The translations under genes were made by a program, and so were the position numbers. Positions 36,956-47,300 of a DNA stretch of 64,000 nt are shown one piece after another. The first letter of the stretch is position 1, and each line of letters begins with the position of its first letter. Origin of the DNA: Muribaculaceae bacterium Zag1 (GTDB taxonomy: Bacteria > Bacteroidota > Bacteroidia > Bacteroidales > Muribaculaceae); assembly GCA_002633115.1 (NCBI GenBank), contig NWBJ01000120.1, positions 22,696-86,695 of the forward strand. Direction: 5' to 3'. The notes beneath the pieces were generated by a model. The model saw only the letters and a list, made by a program, of their open reading frames with translations, was not told where the DNA came from and did not search any database.

Positions 36956-36964
36956 ACCATAAAA

Positions 36965-39442
36965 ATGATTAAAATAAAAAGGAATCACATGGAAAACATT
37001 TGTCTCAAGCCCATCTTGGTGCTTGGCGCTTTGGCCGGAATAACAGCTACTAATCTTTTGGCCGAGGACATCTCGATACAGAGATTCCGTCATTATTCTG
37101 CCAAATATCCGACACCAGTGGCTATAGGAGATACTTCGTGCCTAAAGGCCAAAGCTCTCGAGTGTCAATTTCCGCCTCTGACATCATCCACACCTGTGAC
37201 AGAAATTGATGTAGTGGCTCCCGGCAGTGACCAAGAAGTCGAAATCCACGCTCTTGGATTTGAGTTTGAGAATCGAGATTTCTGCAAAGCGCAAATTAGC
37301 ATCGAGGGCCTGAGCGAATATGAGGCCACTGTAGATGGCAAACCAATTTCTTCGGGCTCGCAATCCTTCACTCCGGCTACGCACCGAGGCCTGATAAAAT
37401 ATGTGAGCCGTCCGGGACGTACAGATTCACTCAAAGTGACCATTAAGGCCGAAGGTGATGGACGCATCAGGGAGGTGACTGATGGCACACGTATGTTTAC
37501 CCTTAGCGATGTGTTATACGGTACTCGCATAAATGGCGCACAGATTTCGCCCGATGGCGCTTATGTGATGGCGAGCTATTCAGATACTGACGATGAGGGC
37601 ACAACCCGGCATTGGCAACGCATATATGATGCCAATACTGGAGCCTTGGTCAAGACCCTATATGAATATGCTGCTTGGATGCCAACTGGCCATCAGTATT
37701 ATAGCATCCGTAAAAATTATGAGCATAAGCGCCATATCGTAACCAGCGATCCTGTCACAGGTACTGAGAAAATCTTCGCTCATCATATTCCTGATGGCAA
37801 TTTTGCTATTTCGCCAAAGCAAGACTATCTGCTCTACCTGCTTACTCGCGAGGGAGACAAGGAGGATTCTCAGGTTTATCAAGTGCTCGAACCTGACGAC
37901 CGACAACCCGGCTGGCGCGATCGCTCTTATCCTGCCCTGTATCGGCTTGACCAGCCATCAGCGCTTCTGCCCTTGACTACTGGGTCGGAGCAATGCAACA
38001 TATCTGACATCTCTGCTGATGGCAGCCAGATTCTGTTGTTGACCCAAAGGAATCGCATGGGCCAGAGACCTACGCTGGTGTACTCATTGTTGCTATTGGA
38101 CATCAATACCATGCGGGCTGATACTCTGGTGCGAGACGATGGGTTCATCTCTCTTGCCAAGTTTTCGCCTGATGGCAAGCAGGCAGTAGTGATGGGTACT
38201 CCTGAGGCTTTTGGCCGAACTGGTTGTTCGCTCCCTCAGGAGACCACCCCAAGTATGATTCAGACCGAACTCTACTTGCTCGACTTGACCACTCACAATG
38301 TAAAGTGGATTACCCAGGAGATGGATCAGAATCCTGATCAGGTGGCTTGGAGCCAGGCTGATGGCAAAATCTATGCCATGGCTGAAAAGCGCGACATGTA
38401 CGCTTTGTACCAAATCGACCCCAAATCGGGCAAGATAACCGAGATCTCGACCCCGGAAAATCTGGTAAAGGGCTTTGACCTGGCCAAGACACAGCCAACC
38501 ATGGCATGGTGGGGCCAGAGCGATAGCAATCCCGACCGCCTCTATGTCACCGACCGCAAGGGCAAGCACATAGTGCTTGATGAGCCATCTGCTACCCGAT
38601 TGGCAGATACCCGCTTGGGGATGATGCAAGATTGGAATTTCGTAAACGCTAAAGGCGACACAATCTATGGCCGCTATTATGTGCCAGATGATTTCGACCC
38701 ATCGAAGAAATATCCAGTGATAGTTGACTATTACGGAGGTTGTAGTCCCTCCTCAAGAAATTTTGAGAGCCGCTATCCATGCCATGTATATGCTCAGCAA
38801 GGTTATGTGATGTATGTGGTGCAACCAAGCGGAGCCACAGGCTTTGGCCAAGAATTCTCATCGCGCCATGTCAACACAGCCGGACAAGGTCCAGCCGAAG
38901 ACATCATAGAGGGCACCAAGAGATTCTGCCGCGAGCATGAATTTGCCGATTCTACTCGCATCGGTTGTATTGGCGCAAGCTATGGAGGATTTATGACGCA
39001 GTATCTTCAGACAGTAACGGATATCTTCGCCGCGGCCATTTCTCATGCCGGCATTAGCGATCACACCAGCTATTGGGGCGAGGGATACTGGGGGTATTCT
39101 TACAGCGAAGTCTCGATGGCCAATAGCTATCCTTGGACTCGCAAAGACCTGTTTGTAGAACAGAGTCCGCTTTTCCGCGCCGACAAGATAAACACTCCTA
39201 TACTGTTCCTGCACGGCGACGCTGACCACAATGTGCCAGTAGGCGAGAGCATCCAGATGTTCACTGCCTTGAAACTGCTGGGAGTGCCAACTGCTTTGGT
39301 ATTGGTCAAGGATCAAGACCACCATATCCTCGATATCGAAAAGCGCAAGAAATGGCAAGACACAATATTTGCCTGGTTTGCCAAATATCTCAAGGACGAG
39401 CCCGAATGGTGGAATGAGATGTACCCAGACAAAGGACTCTGA
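36965..39442 (+). CDS. S9 family peptidase (dipeptidyl peptidase IV-like)
   Basis: An 825-residue secreted serine peptidase with an N-terminal beta-propeller (about 170-560) and a C-terminal alpha/beta hydrolase domain. The nucleophile is S672 in GASYGGFM, the acid lies in HGDADHNVPVG, and the base is in KDQDHHILD. A signal peptide (ENICLKPILVLGALAGITAT) directs it to the periplasm. DPP-IV-like enzymes remove Xaa-Pro dipeptides; the double-Glu motif that defines DPP-IV specificity was not located with confidence, so other S9 specificity is possible. The start may be 36965 or the ATG at 36989. Confidence 0.9.
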   Translation: MIKIKRNHMENICLKPILVLGALAGITATNLLAEDISIQRFRHYSAKYPTPVAIGDTSCLKAKALECQFPPLTSSTPVTEIDVVAPGSDQEVEIHALGFEFENRDFCKAQISIEGLSEYEATVDGKPISSGSQSFTPATHRGLIKYVSRPGRTDSLKVTIKAEGDGRIREVTDGTRMFTLSDVLYGTRINGAQISPDGAYVMASYSDTDDEGTTRHWQRIYDANTGALVKTLYEYAAWMPTGHQYYSIRKNYEHKRHIVTSDPVTGTEKIFAHHIPDGNFAISPKQDYLLYLLTREGDKEDSQVYQVLEPDDRQPGWRDRSYPALYRLDQPSALLPLTTGSEQCNISDISADGSQILLLTQRNRMGQRPTLVYSLLLLDINTMRADTLVRDDGFISLAKFSPDGKQAVVMGTPEAFGRTGCSLPQETTPSMIQTELYLLDLTTHNVKWITQEMDQNPDQVAWSQADGKIYAMAEKRDMYALYQIDPKSGKITEISTPENLVKGFDLAKTQPTMAWWGQSDSNPDRLYVTDRKGKHIVLDEPSATRLADTRLGMMQDWNFVNAKGDTIYGRYYVPDDFDPSKKYPVIVDYYGGCSPSSRNFESRYPCHVYAQQGYVMYVVQPSGATGFGQEFSSRHVNTAGQGPAEDIIEGTKRFCREHEFADSTRIGCIGASYGGFMTQYLQTVTDIFAAAISHAGISDHTSYWGEGYWGYSYSEVSMANSYPWTRKDLFVEQSPLFRADKINTPILFLHGDADHNVPVGESIQMFTALKLLGVPTALVLVKDQDHHILDIEKRKKWQDTIFAWFAKYLKDEPEWWNEMYPDKGL

Positions 39443-39483
39443 CAGGGATAAAGTATAAGTGATAAACTATAAGTGATTAGGTG

Positions 39484-40122
39484 ATGGATACAGCCGAATT
39501 GATTATAAAAGAGTTCCCTGAATTGTCGGTCAAACAAATTGAGCAATTCCAAGCTCTTGGCGCCCTCTATGGCGATTGGAACTCAAAGATCAATGTCATC
39601 TCGCGCAAGGACATTGACAATCTATATGCCAATCATGTGCTCCACTCGTTGGCTATCGCCAAATTCCTCGGTCCGCTCGCAGCTGGCACCACGATGCTTG
39701 ATGTGGGTACGGGCGGAGGATTCCCTGGCGTGCCTTTGGCTATCTACTATCCTGAGTGCAGATTTCACATGATTGACCGCATAGGCAAAAAAATCCGCGT
39801 GGCCCAAGATGTGGCCTATCAGATAGGACTGGACAATGTGACATTTCAGCATGGCGATGTGGGAGAGTGCCGCGAGCGGTACGACTATGTGGTGAGCCGT
39901 GCCGTGATGCCACTCAATGCTCTAGTCAAGCTGGTGAGAAAGAATGTAGCGAGCAAGGGCAAGCCTGGCAATCTTTACAGTCCGGGCTTGGTATGCCTCA
40001 AAGGGGGAGACTTGGCTGAGGAGAGCCAAGGAATCGGCCCAACAGTGATAGAGGTGCCTCTGGGCGAATTGCTCCACACTCATCAATACGAAGACAAATG
40101 CGTGGTGTATGTACCGCTCTAA
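39484..40122 (+). CDS. rsmG: 16S rRNA (guanine527-N7)-methyltransferase
   Basis: A 212-residue RsmG/GidB enzyme that methylates G527 of 16S rRNA in the cytoplasm; loss gives low-level streptomycin resistance in other bacteria. Visible are KINVISRKDIDNLYANHVLH (family N-terminal signature), the SAM-binding LDVGTGGGFPGVPLAI, HMIDRIGKK, and VVSRAVMPL. A GTG immediately before the ATG at 39484 is a possible alternative start. It lies 41 bp downstream of the peptidase gene. Confidence 0.95.
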   Translation: MDTAELIIKEFPELSVKQIEQFQALGALYGDWNSKINVISRKDIDNLYANHVLHSLAIAKFLGPLAAGTTMLDVGTGGGFPGVPLAIYYPECRFHMIDRIGKKIRVAQDVAYQIGLDNVTFQHGDVGECRERYDYVVSRAVMPLNALVKLVRKNVASKGKPGNLYSPGLVCLKGGDLAEESQGIGPTVIEVPLGELLHTHQYEDKCVVYVPL

Positions 40123-40202
40123 GTATTGAGTAAAGAGTAATAAGCAATGTGCTTAGCCTTAAGTAATCGGCTACAAATGTAGAGAATATCAAAATTTATT
40201 CG

Positions 40203-40210
40203 TAAATTTG
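40203..40210 (+). promoter_or_regulatory. -7 element of fabG
   Basis: TAAATTTG, 36 bp upstream of the ATG at 40247; -33 not clear. Confidence 0.5.
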
Positions 40211-40246
40211 CGCTCATAAATTGCAAAGCAAAATAAACGTATCAAC

Positions 40247-40993
40247 ATGAAGTTACTCGAAGGAAAAACCGCCCTCATTACGGGCGCTGCTCGAGGCATT
40301 GGCAAGGCACTGGCCTTGAAATTCGCCCAAGAGGGAGCAAATATCGCATTTACCGACCTCGTAATTGATGAGAATGGCAAAGCCACTGAGGATGAAATAG
40401 CCGCTCTTGGCGTAAAGGTCAAGGGTTATGCCTCAAACGCTGCCAAATTTGACGACACTCAAGCAGTCGTTGCCGAGGTGGTCAAGGATTTTGGCCGCAT
40501 CGATGTGCTGGTCAACAACGCCGGTATCACAAAAGACAAACTCATGCTGCACATGACCGAGGCCGACTGGGATGCAGTAATCGCTGTCAACCTGAAGAGC
40601 GCATTCAATTTCATCAACGCAGTGCTGCCCGTGATGATGCGTCAGCGCAGCGGCAGCATCATCAATATGGCTTCTGTAGTGGGTGTGCACGGCAACGCCG
40701 GCCAGGCCAACTACGCAGCCTCAAAGGCTGGCCTCATTGCTCTGGCCAAGAGCATCGCTCAGGAGGTTGGTTCTCGCGGCATCCGCGCCAATGCTATCGC
40801 TCCCGGATTCATTGAGACTGCTATGACAGCTCAGCTTCCTGATGAAGTGCGCGCCGAGTGGGCCAAGAAGATTCCACTACGCCGCGGTGGCAAGGTCGAG
40901 GATATCGCAGATGTGGCTACATTCCTCGCCAGCGATATGTCGAGCTACGTCACCGGCCAAGTAATCCAAGTGGATGGCGGCATGAACATGTAA
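40247..40993 (+). CDS. fabG: 3-oxoacyl-[ACP] reductase
   Basis: A 248-residue short-chain dehydrogenase that reduces 3-oxoacyl-ACP with NADPH in fatty-acid elongation. It has TGAARGIGKAL (cofactor loop), NNAGIT, the catalytic Ser in INMASVVG, and YAASKAG with Tyr and Lys. The C-terminal YVTGQVIQVDGGMNM is typical of FabG. It is monocistronic with its own promoter, and the stop is followed directly by heptamer repeats and a shared terminator. Confidence 0.94.
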   Translation: MKLLEGKTALITGAARGIGKALALKFAQEGANIAFTDLVIDENGKATEDEIAALGVKVKGYASNAAKFDDTQAVVAEVVKDFGRIDVLVNNAGITKDKLMLHMTEADWDAVIAVNLKSAFNFINAVLPVMMRQRSGSIINMASVVGVHGNAGQANYAASKAGLIALAKSIAQEVGSRGIRANAIAPGFIETAMTAQLPDEVRAEWAKKIPLRRGGKVEDIADVATFLASDMSSYVTGQVIQVDGGMNM

Positions 40994-40995
40994 TA

Positions 40996-41130
40996 AATGA
41001 AAAATGAAAAATGAAAAATGAAGAATGAAAAATTCCGTTTGTAGGAATATTCTTCATTTTTCACTTTTAATTAAAATGGCTACCCATCTGGATAGCCATT
41101 TTTCATTTTTTAGTTTTTAATTTTTCATTT
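40996..41130. repeat. AATGAAA heptamer repeats between fabG and the OmpA lipoprotein gene
   Basis: (AATGAAA)n heptamers start 3 bp after the fabG stop (40996-41032). Inverted T-rich counterparts lie at about 41051-41070 and 41100-41130, on both sides of the 41073-41102 hairpin. Confidence 0.65.
41073..41102. terminator. Bidirectional terminator between fabG and the OmpA lipoprotein gene
   Basis: AAAATGGCTA (41073-41082) pairs with TAGCCATTTT (41093-41102) around CCCATCTGGA; T-rich on plus and A-rich on the left for the minus reading. Confidence 0.75.
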
Positions 41131-41833
41131 AAGAGAGGGTTCCGTTTTCGGCCTTCTGGATCATCTCGGGGCTAGCGTAGATGTATATCTCGACGCGGCG
41201 ATTCTGAGCGCGGCCCTCGGCTGTGTCATTGCTGGCGATGTAGTCAGCCATAGGCACACCCTGAGCAATGAGGCGTGAGGGTGATACTCCACAATTCACC
41301 AGCCATTGAAGCACTGAATCTGCACGGCCGGTAGCCACTTTCTCATTAGCGGCCATTGTGCCTGTATTGTCGGTGAAACCGTAGATGCGCACATCGGTAT
41401 CGGGATTGTTGATGAGCGAGGCGGCAAACTTGGTGAGGTCAGCCTGAGCTGTTGTGCTGAGCGTAGTGCCATTGGTGGGGAAGAGGATTCCGCCCTCAAA
41501 TGTCACCTTGATGGCCTGGAGACCGTTGCTGTCGGTGGTCTGCTCAACCGTAGCCTGCTCAGCGAGCTGCTGCTCGAGCTCTTTTTGCTGCTTGTCCATC
41601 TTCTGGCCGATGAGAGCGCCAGCGCCAGCGCCTACGGCTGTGCCGATAGCGGCACCGATAGCAGCACCCTTGCCACCACCGATGAGAGCGCCAATTCCGG
41701 CTCCGGCTGCTGCGCCTCCGCCACCGCCGATGAGTGCGCCTTTGCCAGTGTTAGACATAGATGAGCAAGAAGTCTGACCAATCAGGAGAGCTCCGCACAG
41801 GAGCGCGATGCCTGTTGCATGAAAAAGTTTCAT
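41129..41833 (-). CDS. OmpA-family outer-membrane lipoprotein
   Basis: A 234-residue lipoprotein. The lipobox GQTSC places the acceptor Cys at 23. Residues about 30-75 form glycine-zipper repeats (GKGALIGGGGGAAAGAGIGA), which may insert in the membrane. A short charged helix follows, and then an OmpA C-terminal peptidoglycan-binding domain (about 105-225; FPTNGTTLSTTAQADL, YGFTDNTGT, NRRVEIYI). It anchors the outer membrane to the cell wall. A promoter lies at 41885-41914. Confidence 0.93.
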   Translation of the reverse strand: MKLFHATGIALLCGALLIGQTSCSSMSNTGKGALIGGGGGAAAGAGIGALIGGGKGAAIGAAIGTAVGAGAGALIGQKMDKQQKELEQQLAEQATVEQTTDSNGLQAIKVTFEGGILFPTNGTTLSTTAQADLTKFAASLINNPDTDVRIYGFTDNTGTMAANEKVATGRADSVLQWLVNCGVSPSRLIAQGVPMADYIASNDTAEGRAQNRRVEIYIYASPEMIQKAENGTLS

Positions 41834-41884
41834 TTTTCTTCTTAATTTTGAGTTTGGTTAATGTTTGTTCTGTTTTCTCGACTG

Positions 41885-41914
41885 CAAAGTTACGTATAAT
41901 TACATAATTTACAA
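41885..41914 (-). promoter_or_regulatory. Promoter of the OmpA lipoprotein gene
   Basis: Minus-strand TAACTTTG (41885-41892) with TTG at 41912-41914, 19-bp spacer, 52 bp before the ATG at 41833. Confidence 0.6.
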
Positions 41915-41940
41915 CAAATATACGCTGATTTTGTCATAAA

Positions 41941-41971
41941 AATACTCCCAAAGAACCTCTTTGGGAGTATT
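41941..41971 (-). terminator. Terminator after the GH20 gene
   Basis: A 14-bp perfect stem (41941-41954 with 41958-41971, 3-nt loop) followed on the minus strand by T residues. Confidence 0.85.
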
Positions 41972-41991
41972 TTTCATCCAATTAGACCAAT

Positions 41992-44217
41992 TCAATCCTC
42001 AGTCAAAAAGAGGATAGAGGTGAGTGATTCTTTGCCTTTGAAATAAAGGCGCGCTCTTACTTGCTCAGTCTCGGCCTTGTCAAACGGCCCGGAATACAGC
42101 GCCGATTCGGCCGAAGGTTCTGAACCATCCAGAGTGTATCGTATTTGAGCATCGGGGTAGGGCGAATTCATGTGGATTGAACCATCGTCGGCCATCTTGA
42201 TGCCGGGTTGGCGCAGGTGGAAGTTTCGACCCTCGCGCTCGTATCTCGGAATCTCGCGCATTGCAATGATAGAGTTGAACTCTGTGTCGGAATAGGTCGA
42301 GTCGACATTCCAAGCGCGTTCAGCAAGTCCGAGCATCTTGGGGAAGAGGAATGATTCCATCATCTCAGGCGAGCGCATGGTTTCGGCAAACAGTTGTCCC
42401 GAGATGCCAATCACTTTGCCTTTGGCCTTTTTGCCGGCTTGGCAAAGGCGAGCTGGTATGCCGTGCAGGGCCTTGAACTCATCAACGGTGCCACCCCAGT
42501 TGAGGCCCATCTCTTCAGGATGGTCATTGTATTTCATATCCATATAGAAATGGTTGACATTTGAGAGCACGGTGTTGTAACCTGCCTCTACTGCGAGCTG
42601 GGGCACATTGCCATTGCGTCCGATGGTTTGCCATACGTTCACGCTGTGCACATTTGGAGCCATCTTAGCATTGTATTCGTCGGTATGACCCACGCCAATC
42701 TCTTGCCATCCGCTCATAGGAATGCCTTTTTGCTGCAGCATCTGGGCGATTTGCTCAACGAAATATCCGTGCAGTTGGGTTTGGTCTTCAAGCCCATGCT
42801 CCTTCATGAATTCTTGGGCCACGGATGAACCGTTCCAAGCGCCATGTGCCACTTCGTCGCCGCCGATGTGGATAGCCACCAGCGGCACACCAGCCTCATC
42901 GTACATTGCTTTGAGTTCATCCACCACTGTCTCCATGAATTTATATGGGCCAGGCAGGGCCGGATTCATCACATTGTCATGGAAAGCTTGTGCCGAAGTG
43001 TATTCCGATGTGTCACCGTCATGAATCAGGCGATACGATGCGTCGCCGCTTTCGCGATAGCGTTTCTCCATAGCCTTGATAGCAGCGCGAGCATGGCCCG
43101 GCGATTCTATTTCGGGTATCACATCTACACCGCGGTTGTGGGCGTATTTGATGAAGTCGATAAATTCGTCGCGTGTAAAATACCCGTTGCTTGTACCTTG
43201 CAGATTCTGGGGATTGCCATCGCCGCAGAAGATTTGAGCCAGATAGTTATGCTCGTCGGTGGTGAAACCGCGGCGACCGCCAACTTCGGTGAGCTCGGGC
43301 AGCGGCTTGATCTCGATGCGCCAAGCCTCATCATCAACAGCATGGAAATGCAGGGTGTTGAGGCGATATTGAGCCATATAATCGACCATGCGCTTCATGG
43401 TTTCGGGGGTCTGGTAATTGCGCGAGATGTCGAGCATCAGAGAGCGATAGGGCAGGTCGGGGTAATCGGTGATTACCGCATTGGGCAGCTGGGCTGAGCC
43501 ACTCTCGATTTGACTTTGGAAAGAATAGAGAGCTTGCTGGGCAACGCGCTGGTCAGCGGCTGTGACAATCACACTGTCGTCGCGTACCTCGATAGTGTAT
43601 CCCTCAGCATGGGACTGCGGAGCGATGCTGATTCTGGATTTGAGGGGAGTGGCCGATGAGCCCTGAGTCATCTTTACGCTTTTGAATGATGGCACAGCGG
43701 CGTAGGCACAAGGTGTCTGGGAGGCAAAGATTTGCTCGTTGATGTCATAGACCTCTGGGCCATAAGGCATCACGTCACGGCCCGAGGGGCGCTTCCATTG
43801 CTTGCGCTCGGTGATGGGCATGCGAGTATATGCCACCGGAGTGGTGGAGAGGTCAGATTCGATGCGGTGAAAACCATCGGGAGCATAGGCGCGGCTTGAG
43901 AATGAGCCACGGGTCACGATGTCGATGACTACGCTGTCGCCACCCTGGGCCAAACGTGGCGAAGAAATCATATAATACCCGGGCACAATCTCGATGATGG
44001 TGTCCTGTGGGTTTACGGCATGCATTTTGCGAGCAAAGGCATTGAAGCCCAGACGGTCAAAATCGAGATCGCCTTTCACAACCACTCGGTGCAGATAGTT
44101 AGAATCGGTATTCTCGATTATTTGCCAACTGACTGAGGTTTGCTTCTCCTTAGGGGCTGAACAACTGGCTGCAAGAGCCAGAGCCGGCACCATGAGAGAC
44201 CAATAAAATTGCTTCAT
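41992..44217 (-). CDS. GH20 beta-N-acetylhexosaminidase, lipoprotein
   Basis: A 741-residue enzyme that removes terminal GlcNAc/GalNAc from glycans such as mucin or N-glycans, exported as a lipoprotein (LALAASCSAP lipobox, Cys at 19). An N-terminal GH20b-like domain (about 130-240) precedes the TIM barrel (RSLMLDISRNYQTPETMKRM). The catalytic pair is D454-E455 in HIGGDEVAHG. A short C-terminal CHB_HEX-type domain (PDAQIRYTLDGSEPSAES) completes it. A 160-residue N-terminal region before the barrel is longer than in E. coli homologues. It has its own -7 element. Confidence 0.94.
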   Translation of the reverse strand: MKQFYWSLMVPALALAASCSAPKEKQTSVSWQIIENTDSNYLHRVVVKGDLDFDRLGFNAFARKMHAVNPQDTIIEIVPGYYMISSPRLAQGGDSVVIDIVTRGSFSSRAYAPDGFHRIESDLSTTPVAYTRMPITERKQWKRPSGRDVMPYGPEVYDINEQIFASQTPCAYAAVPSFKSVKMTQGSSATPLKSRISIAPQSHAEGYTIEVRDDSVIVTAADQRVAQQALYSFQSQIESGSAQLPNAVITDYPDLPYRSLMLDISRNYQTPETMKRMVDYMAQYRLNTLHFHAVDDEAWRIEIKPLPELTEVGGRRGFTTDEHNYLAQIFCGDGNPQNLQGTSNGYFTRDEFIDFIKYAHNRGVDVIPEIESPGHARAAIKAMEKRYRESGDASYRLIHDGDTSEYTSAQAFHDNVMNPALPGPYKFMETVVDELKAMYDEAGVPLVAIHIGGDEVAHGAWNGSSVAQEFMKEHGLEDQTQLHGYFVEQIAQMLQQKGIPMSGWQEIGVGHTDEYNAKMAPNVHSVNVWQTIGRNGNVPQLAVEAGYNTVLSNVNHFYMDMKYNDHPEEMGLNWGGTVDEFKALHGIPARLCQAGKKAKGKVIGISGQLFAETMRSPEMMESFLFPKMLGLAERAWNVDSTYSDTEFNSIIAMREIPRYEREGRNFHLRQPGIKMADDGSIHMNSPYPDAQIRYTLDGSEPSAESALYSGPFDKAETEQVRARLYFKGKESLTSILFLTED

Positions 44218-44251
44218 GGGGGATGAGATTTTTAATGTTTGATTTATGGTG

Positions 44252-44259
44252 CAAAGATA
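44252..44259 (-). promoter_or_regulatory. -7 element of the GH20 gene
   Basis: TATCTTTG on the minus strand, 35 bp upstream of the ATG at 44217. Confidence 0.5.
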
Positions 44260-44337
44260 GCTAAAATATTGAATTTCGGTACATTGAATTAACGTATTTT
44301 GTGAGATGTTTGCACAGTTTTAGTTTGCCGAGGGGCA

Positions 44338-44376
44338 AAAAGAAACCGAGACCCCATTTTGCATGGGTGCCTCGGT
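44338..44376 (-). terminator. Terminator after the proline dehydrogenase fusion gene
   Basis: On the minus strand ACCGAGGCACCCAT pairs with ATGGGGTCTCGGT (about 44376-44363 with 44357-44345) followed by TTTCTTTTT. Confidence 0.75.
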
Positions 44377-44399
44377 CAGTGAGTGGGTAGTGTTGTCAA

Positions 44400-47300
44400 T
44401 TATTTCTCCTCAGGCACTACGGGCATTGAGCCATAGCGATGGTACTCGTAGCTGACGGCTTGCTCCTTGATGTAGTTGATGAGCTCGAGGCGACCCTCGT
44501 TCATGGGCTTGAGCGATGCGATGTACTTGTCGGCATCAGCTGCGGCCTGCCATACGGCGTGAGGCACCTTGTCGGCGATGGTGCGCAGACGCTCATATTT
44601 CTTGAGGTCCTGGAGGAATGTGTTGAGAGATTCTTCCTTAACCTCCACGCCGAGCTTCTTGAGTTCGGACAGCAGTGGCGAATCGGGATCAACGCTGATG
44701 GTGAGCTTGGTGCCAACGAGCTTGGCAGCAAATACCACCTTCTTCACGTCGTCGAGCTTGTCGCCGGGGAATAGGCGCAGACACATGGTCTTGACAGGCA
44801 GATAGCGGAATAGGTTCTGCTCGCCGATGCACTTGTTCCAGTCGCGCACGGTGTTGAACTCCTGCTTATAAGCATCACGATAACTCTTCTCCCAATCCTT
44901 CACAGCACCGGGTTTGTCGGTTACGATCATGAACTGAGCCACATAGTTGGGGCCACCAGCCTTGATGCCTCCGCCGAATGCCGACAACTTCATGCCGCCG
45001 AAGGGCTGACGATTCACGATAGCGCCTGTGATACCGCGGTTGATGTAGAGGTTACCGGCTTCGATATTGTCGCGCCAGTAGTGTTGCTCCTTCTCATCGA
45101 GGCTCTGGATGCCAGAGGTCAAGCCATAGTCGAGCGAGTTGACAAGCTTGATAGCCTCTTCGAGATTCTTGACTGGGCTTACGCTCAGCATTGGGCCGAA
45201 TAGCTCGGTGCGGAACGAGAAGTTCTCAGGCTTAACTCCCCATTTCACGGTCGGAGCCAGGATATAGTGTTTCTCGTCGATCCAACGAGGCTCAACCAGC
45301 CAGCTTTCGCCCGGTTCGAGTTTCGAGATAGCTTGGAGCAGTTTTTCGTTCTTGTTGGTAATCATCGGGCCAACGACATTGCCCTTGTTCCAGACCGAAC
45401 CAACCTTGAGCGAAGTAGCGCAGTCAATGAGTTTCTCCTGGAATTGCTTGTCGTTGTACACGCTCTCCTCAACCAACAGCAGCGAGCAAGCCGAGCATTT
45501 CTGGCCAGCATTGCCGAATGCTGAATGGCAAGCGTTCATGATGGCGTGGTCACGGTCGGCCGATGCGGTGATAATCATCACATTCTTGCCGCCAGTCTCA
45601 GCTGACAGAGGCTTCTCTGGATTGTTGCGGATGATGTTTTGAGCAGTATCAGTGCCACCAGTGAGGATGGTATGCTTGATTACGGGCGATGATGTGAGCA
45701 TCTTCAGAGCCTCGCGGTCGGTGATGACCACTTGCAGGGCGTCCTTAGGCACGCCGGCTTTCCACATGGCCTGGGCAAACATCCAAGCGACGGGAGCAGC
45801 CACGGTTGCGGGCTTGAGGATACAGGTATTGCCGGTAGCAAGAGCGGCGCAGACGCCACCTAGAGGAATTGCGCATGGGAAGTTCCAAGGCGAGATTACG
45901 AGCACGGCTCCCTTAGGCTTCATGTCTACAGTGCCAAGGTCCATGAATTTCTTGACCGAGGTGGTGTAGAAGCGAGCATAGTCAACACCCTCGCTGACCT
46001 CAACGTCGGCCTCAACGATGGTCTTGCCCGTGATAGCGCTCATGCAGCCGATGAGGTCACCGCGGATGGCAGCCACCTCGTTGGCAGCTTTGGTGAGGAT
46101 CTTGTGGCGCTCCTCGAGCGATTTCTTGCGCCAGCCTGCCGGATCCTTGTCGGCGATTTCCAGAATCTTCTCCATCTGGTCCTTGCCAGCCTTGCACATT
46201 TCGCATACCAGCACGTCGTCGTTTTGGCAACGGTCATAGTATTTGTGCACATCCTTGGTGTCGACAGTCTTGGTACCAACTTGCACGGGTATCTTCTCGA
46301 CCTTATCGCCCGGTTTCTTCATCCATTTCTCATACACCTTTTCAATCCATTCCTGGTTGGGGAAGAGGTCGAAGTCGGTGTCGGGCTCGTTCTTCATCTC
46401 CCAGCTTTCCTTCCAAGCCTCATAGGGCTTGTTGCGGTCCATCTGGCGCTTTTGGCCGTTGAAGATTTTGCCTTTCAGGTCATAAGCCTGGTCGAATTGG
46501 TCAGAGAGGAAGCGCCAGGTATCGGTGCCGGGCTTGAGGTTGAATGAATAACTGAGGAAGTTCTCGGGGCCAGTGTTCTCATCGAGACGACGCACCAGGT
46601 ATGATACTGCGTTGAGGAAGTGCTCGTCTTTTACGACGGGAGCATAGAGCAGCACATAGCAGCCGAGGTCTTTCTGGGCACGCCACAGGTGGTTGGCCAT
46701 ACCCTCGAGCATCTCAAAGCAGAAGTGCTCTGGCTGGGTCTTGTATTTCTGAGTGAGGAGATATGCGTAAGCGATTGAGTAGAGATTGTGGCCAGCCATA
46801 CCGATGTGCAGCACCTTGGCGTTCTCGGGCAGGAGGGCGCGGTCGAGGATGTCCATGTAGCAGGCGTCAACCTCAACCTTGCTGTCGCGGCAAGGCATCG
46901 GCCAGCCGCGCAGGCTCGACACCACATTTTCCATATCCAGGTTGCAACCCTTGACGAGGCGCATCTTGATGGGCGAACCGCCTTCTTTCACACGCTTGTG
47001 GGCGAACTCGAGCAGCTCGGTCTGGAAATCCCAAGCATCGGGCAGATATGCCTGCACCACGATGCCAGCCTCGTAGTTCTTGAACTCCGGCTTGGAGAGC
47101 ACCTCGAAGAATAGTTTCTTGGTCATGTGGAAGTCTTTGTACTCCTCCATGTCGAGGTTGATGAACTTGGGCTTTGTCACGCCGTGCTTGTCGGTGTATG
47201 GGAAGTCTATGGCTTTCTGGTAGAGCATTGACATGCGGCGCACCAATTCCGGGAATGCCTCTTCGTAGTTGAGGGCATGGGTCTGGGCGTAGATACCAGA

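Noticed and set aside
42844..43497. A 217-codon plus-strand frame inside the GH20 gene
   Set aside because: It overlaps the catalytic region of the clearly functional GH20 gene on the opposite strand and shows no family resemblance.
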